Shown piece after piece: positions 45,498 through 46,717 of a stretch of DNA of 46,717 nucleotides. This stretch comes from Pseudomonas hunanensis (GTDB taxonomy: Bacteria; Pseudomonadota; Gammaproteobacteria; Pseudomonadales; Pseudomonadaceae), in contig NZ_QJRC01000079.1 in NCBI RefSeq assembly GCF_013393325.1, positions 1 through 46,717 of the forward strand, read 5' to 3'. A program made the position numbers and the translations under genes. Numbering within the stretch: the first letter of the stretch is position 1; each line of letters starts with the position of its first letter. The notes beneath the pieces were generated by a model, which was given only the letters and a program-made list of their open reading frames with translations, did not search any database and had not been told where the DNA came from.

Positions 45498-45654
45498 GTG
45501 AGAGCGGTGAATGGCAAGTTGATAGCCCGAGGTGCCTCGAGCACGTGTGGGAGCACAAGCTGCCATTCACCGTTCCACTTTGGCGAGAGCCCGAACAGTT
45601 GGATGAGGGCCAAATCTCGAACCACAAGCGTGGGCCAAGCCAAAGCGCTCTCAC
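45498..45654 (+). ncRNA. predicted IS110 bridge RNA
   Basis: About 157 nt. An outer stem pairs GTGAGAGCG (45498-45506) with CGCTCTCAC (45646-45654). The first arm (stem 45507-45516/45561-45570, 10 bp) holds the target guides: AGCCCG (45524-45529) and TGTGGGAGC (45546-45554), the latter complementary to GCTCCCACA of the occupied repeat. The second arm (stem 45578-45584/45639-45645) holds the donor guides: ACAGTTG (45595-45601), identical to the right end at 46702-46708, and CACAAG (45623-45628), complementary to CTTGTG at the left end (45467-45472). Base pairing was found by eye; no covariance test was possible. Confidence 0.88.
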
Positions 45655-45679
45655 TCCTTGAGTCTAAGAGGGTTTGGCC

Positions 45680-46615
45680 ATGTTTTCCTCTGTCGGCATC
45701 GATGTTTCCAGCACCACACTTGCCGTGCACATCCGCCCCGAAGGTTTGAACTTCAATGTTTCCAATGACCTGAACGGATTCAGTCAGCTTGTCGAAAAAC
45801 TCGGCGAGTATCAGGTTTCAGCAATCATCCTTGAAGCGACCGGCGGTTACGAATGCAACGTCCTGCGGGCTCTACATGACGCTGGTCTTCCGGCGTACCG
45901 GATAAACCCCAGCCGCGTCCGGGCCTTTGCCAAATCCATGGGTAAACAAGCCAAGACCGACCCCATCGACGCTGCGGTGCTGGCTCACTTCGCCGAAGTG
46001 CTGCCGCCTCAACGGTATACGGTAATGACGCCTGAACGGGCCTTGCTGCGCGAGTTGCTGATGCAGCGGGATCGCTTCGTCCAGCAACGTGACGATGACA
46101 AACGTCGGCTGAAGCAGGCCCAGTCAACCAGCGTCTGCTTCCGTCTGGAGCGCCACATTGTTTACCTGAAAGGTGAAATCAAAGCGCTCGAACTCGAGAT
46201 CGCTGAACAGGCCGTGAAGCTCAATGACGACCGTGTCCCACGCCTCTTGGAGGTCAAAGGCATTGGCTTGGTCACGGCAACCAAGCTGGTGGCTCTGCTG
46301 CCGGAGTTGGGCCAGGTGGACCGTAAGGAAATCGCGGCACTGGTGGGTGTTGCACCGTTCAACCAAGACAGCGGCAAACACGCGGGCAAGCGCGAGATCT
46401 GGGGTGGCCGGTCACGTGTCAGGCGAGCGCTGTACATGGCCTGCTGGATCGTCATCCGATACAACCAAGACTTCGGAGCCCGCTATGCGGCTTTGCGGGC
46501 CGAGGGGAAATGCGCGAAGGTGGCGATAGTGGCGTGCATGCGGGTCTTGATCATACGGCTGAATGCGATGCTAAAGGCCGGAACACCTTGGCAGGAGCAG
46601 GTGGCCCATCCGTAA
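45680..46615 (+). CDS. IS110-family DEDD transposase (serine-assisted recombinase)
   Basis: A 311-residue IS110 transposase. The N-terminal RuvC-like DEDD domain shows SVGIDVSS (first Asp), ILEATGGYE (Glu), and KTDPIDAAVLAHF (Asp pair). A coiled-coil region (about 115-180) leads to the Transposase_20 (Tnp) domain with VKGIGLVTATKLVALLPELG and LVGVAPFNQDSG, which carries the nucleophilic Ser in the family. AAGAGGG lies 7 nt before the ATG. The frame is intact, so the element may be active. Confidence 0.95.
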   Translation: MFSSVGIDVSSTTLAVHIRPEGLNFNVSNDLNGFSQLVEKLGEYQVSAIILEATGGYECNVLRALHDAGLPAYRINPSRVRAFAKSMGKQAKTDPIDAAVLAHFAEVLPPQRYTVMTPERALLRELLMQRDRFVQQRDDDKRRLKQAQSTSVCFRLERHIVYLKGEIKALELEIAEQAVKLNDDRVPRLLEVKGIGLVTATKLVALLPELGQVDRKEIAALVGVAPFNQDSGKHAGKREIWGGRSRVRRALYMACWIVIRYNQDFGARYAALRAEGKCAKVAIVACMRVLIIRLNAMLKAGTPWQEQVAHP

Positions 46616-46627
46616 GAGTCAGCCATG

Positions 46628-46679
46628 CTGGCGATGCCCGGCAGAGCCGGGCCAAGGGCGCTACGCGCCCCATCGCCAG
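46628..46679 (+). other. branched palindrome in the 3' end of the IS element
   Basis: CTGGCGATG (46628-46636) pairs with CATCGCCAG (46671-46679) and encloses two perfect hairpins, CCCGGC-AGA-GCCGGG and GGGCGC-TAC-GCGCCC. It lies between the transposase stop and the right end and may end the transposase transcript or protect its mRNA. Confidence 0.75.
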
Positions 46680-46717
46680 CAAGGCCAGCTTCCACAAGAA
46701 GACAGTTGCTCCCACAG

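Larger units (their letters stand above)
45469..46710 (+). mobile_element. IS110-family insertion sequence (bridge-RNA type), about 1242 bp
   Basis: Bounded by CT on each side (45467-45468 and 46709-46710), with no terminal inverted repeats, as is normal for IS110. A 210-nt noncoding 5' end (bridge RNA), the transposase gene and a 95-nt structured 3' end follow in order. The ends are fixed by the interrupted repeat outside and by the donor-guide matches inside. Related to the ISPpu9/ISPpu10 group known to sit in P. putida REP-like repeats (from memory; identity not checked). It lies 136 bp upstream of triA, transcribed away from it. Confidence 0.88.

Noticed and set aside
45469..46710. IS1111-type subgroup with 3' guide RNA
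   Set aside because: The guide matches all lie 5' of the transposase and no subterminal inverted repeats were seen, so the IS110 subgroup fits better.

Overview
The window reads as a chromosomal segment of a Pseudomonas putida-group bacterium. It is GC-rich, densely coded, and its gaps carry two families of Pseudomonas intergenic palindromic repeats. Gene content and order (cadA/cadR, thyA-lgt, rppH-ptsP, ilvA, rpiA, serA, a prolyl hydroxylase, a penicillin-acylase family enzyme, sulfate uptake genes, a TriABC-type pump) match what I recall of the P. putida and P. aeruginosa chromosomes. No database search was possible.

Left part (1-27.5 kb): core metabolism and housekeeping. A cadmium/zinc efflux ATPase with its CadR regulator and a clear MerR-type operator is followed by thymidylate synthase, the lipoprotein enzyme Lgt, a TauE-like permease, a TANGO2/NRDE protein, the nitrogen-PTS enzyme I PtsP with RppH, a HAD phosphatase, threonine deaminase and ribose-5-phosphate isomerase. 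Two tandem YjiK/SdiA-regulated-like proteins come next. A divergent pair, D-2-hydroxyglutarate dehydrogenase and SerA, is metabolically coupled in serine synthesis. Then come envelope proteins (DUF4399, DUF2059, DUF6436), a strikingly short solute-binding protein, a DUF523 protein, an EF-Tu-type prolyl hydroxylase, two alpha/beta hydrolases, a maltose-acetyltransferase-like enzyme and a periplasmic Ntn acylase.

Middle part (27.5-40 kb): uptake genes, nearly all on the minus strand. It holds a polar amino-acid ABC operon, an orphan MetQ-like binding protein, a truncated sigma54-type AAA+ protein with a small hydrolase, tonB-exbB-exbD, and the sulfate system oscA-sbp-cysT-cysW-cysA. These units start from AT-rich promoter islands. 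The tonB and oscA islands share an operator-like motif, which suggests one sulfur-limitation regulon (inference).

Right part (40-46.7 kb): a triA-triB-triC efflux operon with two lipoprotein adaptors and one RND pump. Beyond it is a complete IS110-family element of about 1.24 kb, inserted in a palindromic repeat at a CT dinucleotide. Its 5' noncoding end can be read as a bridge RNA. Two guide segments match the occupied repeat on both sides of CT, two more match the element's own ends, and joining the ends would create a promoter with 17-bp spacing just in front of the RNA. This is the most interesting system in the window.
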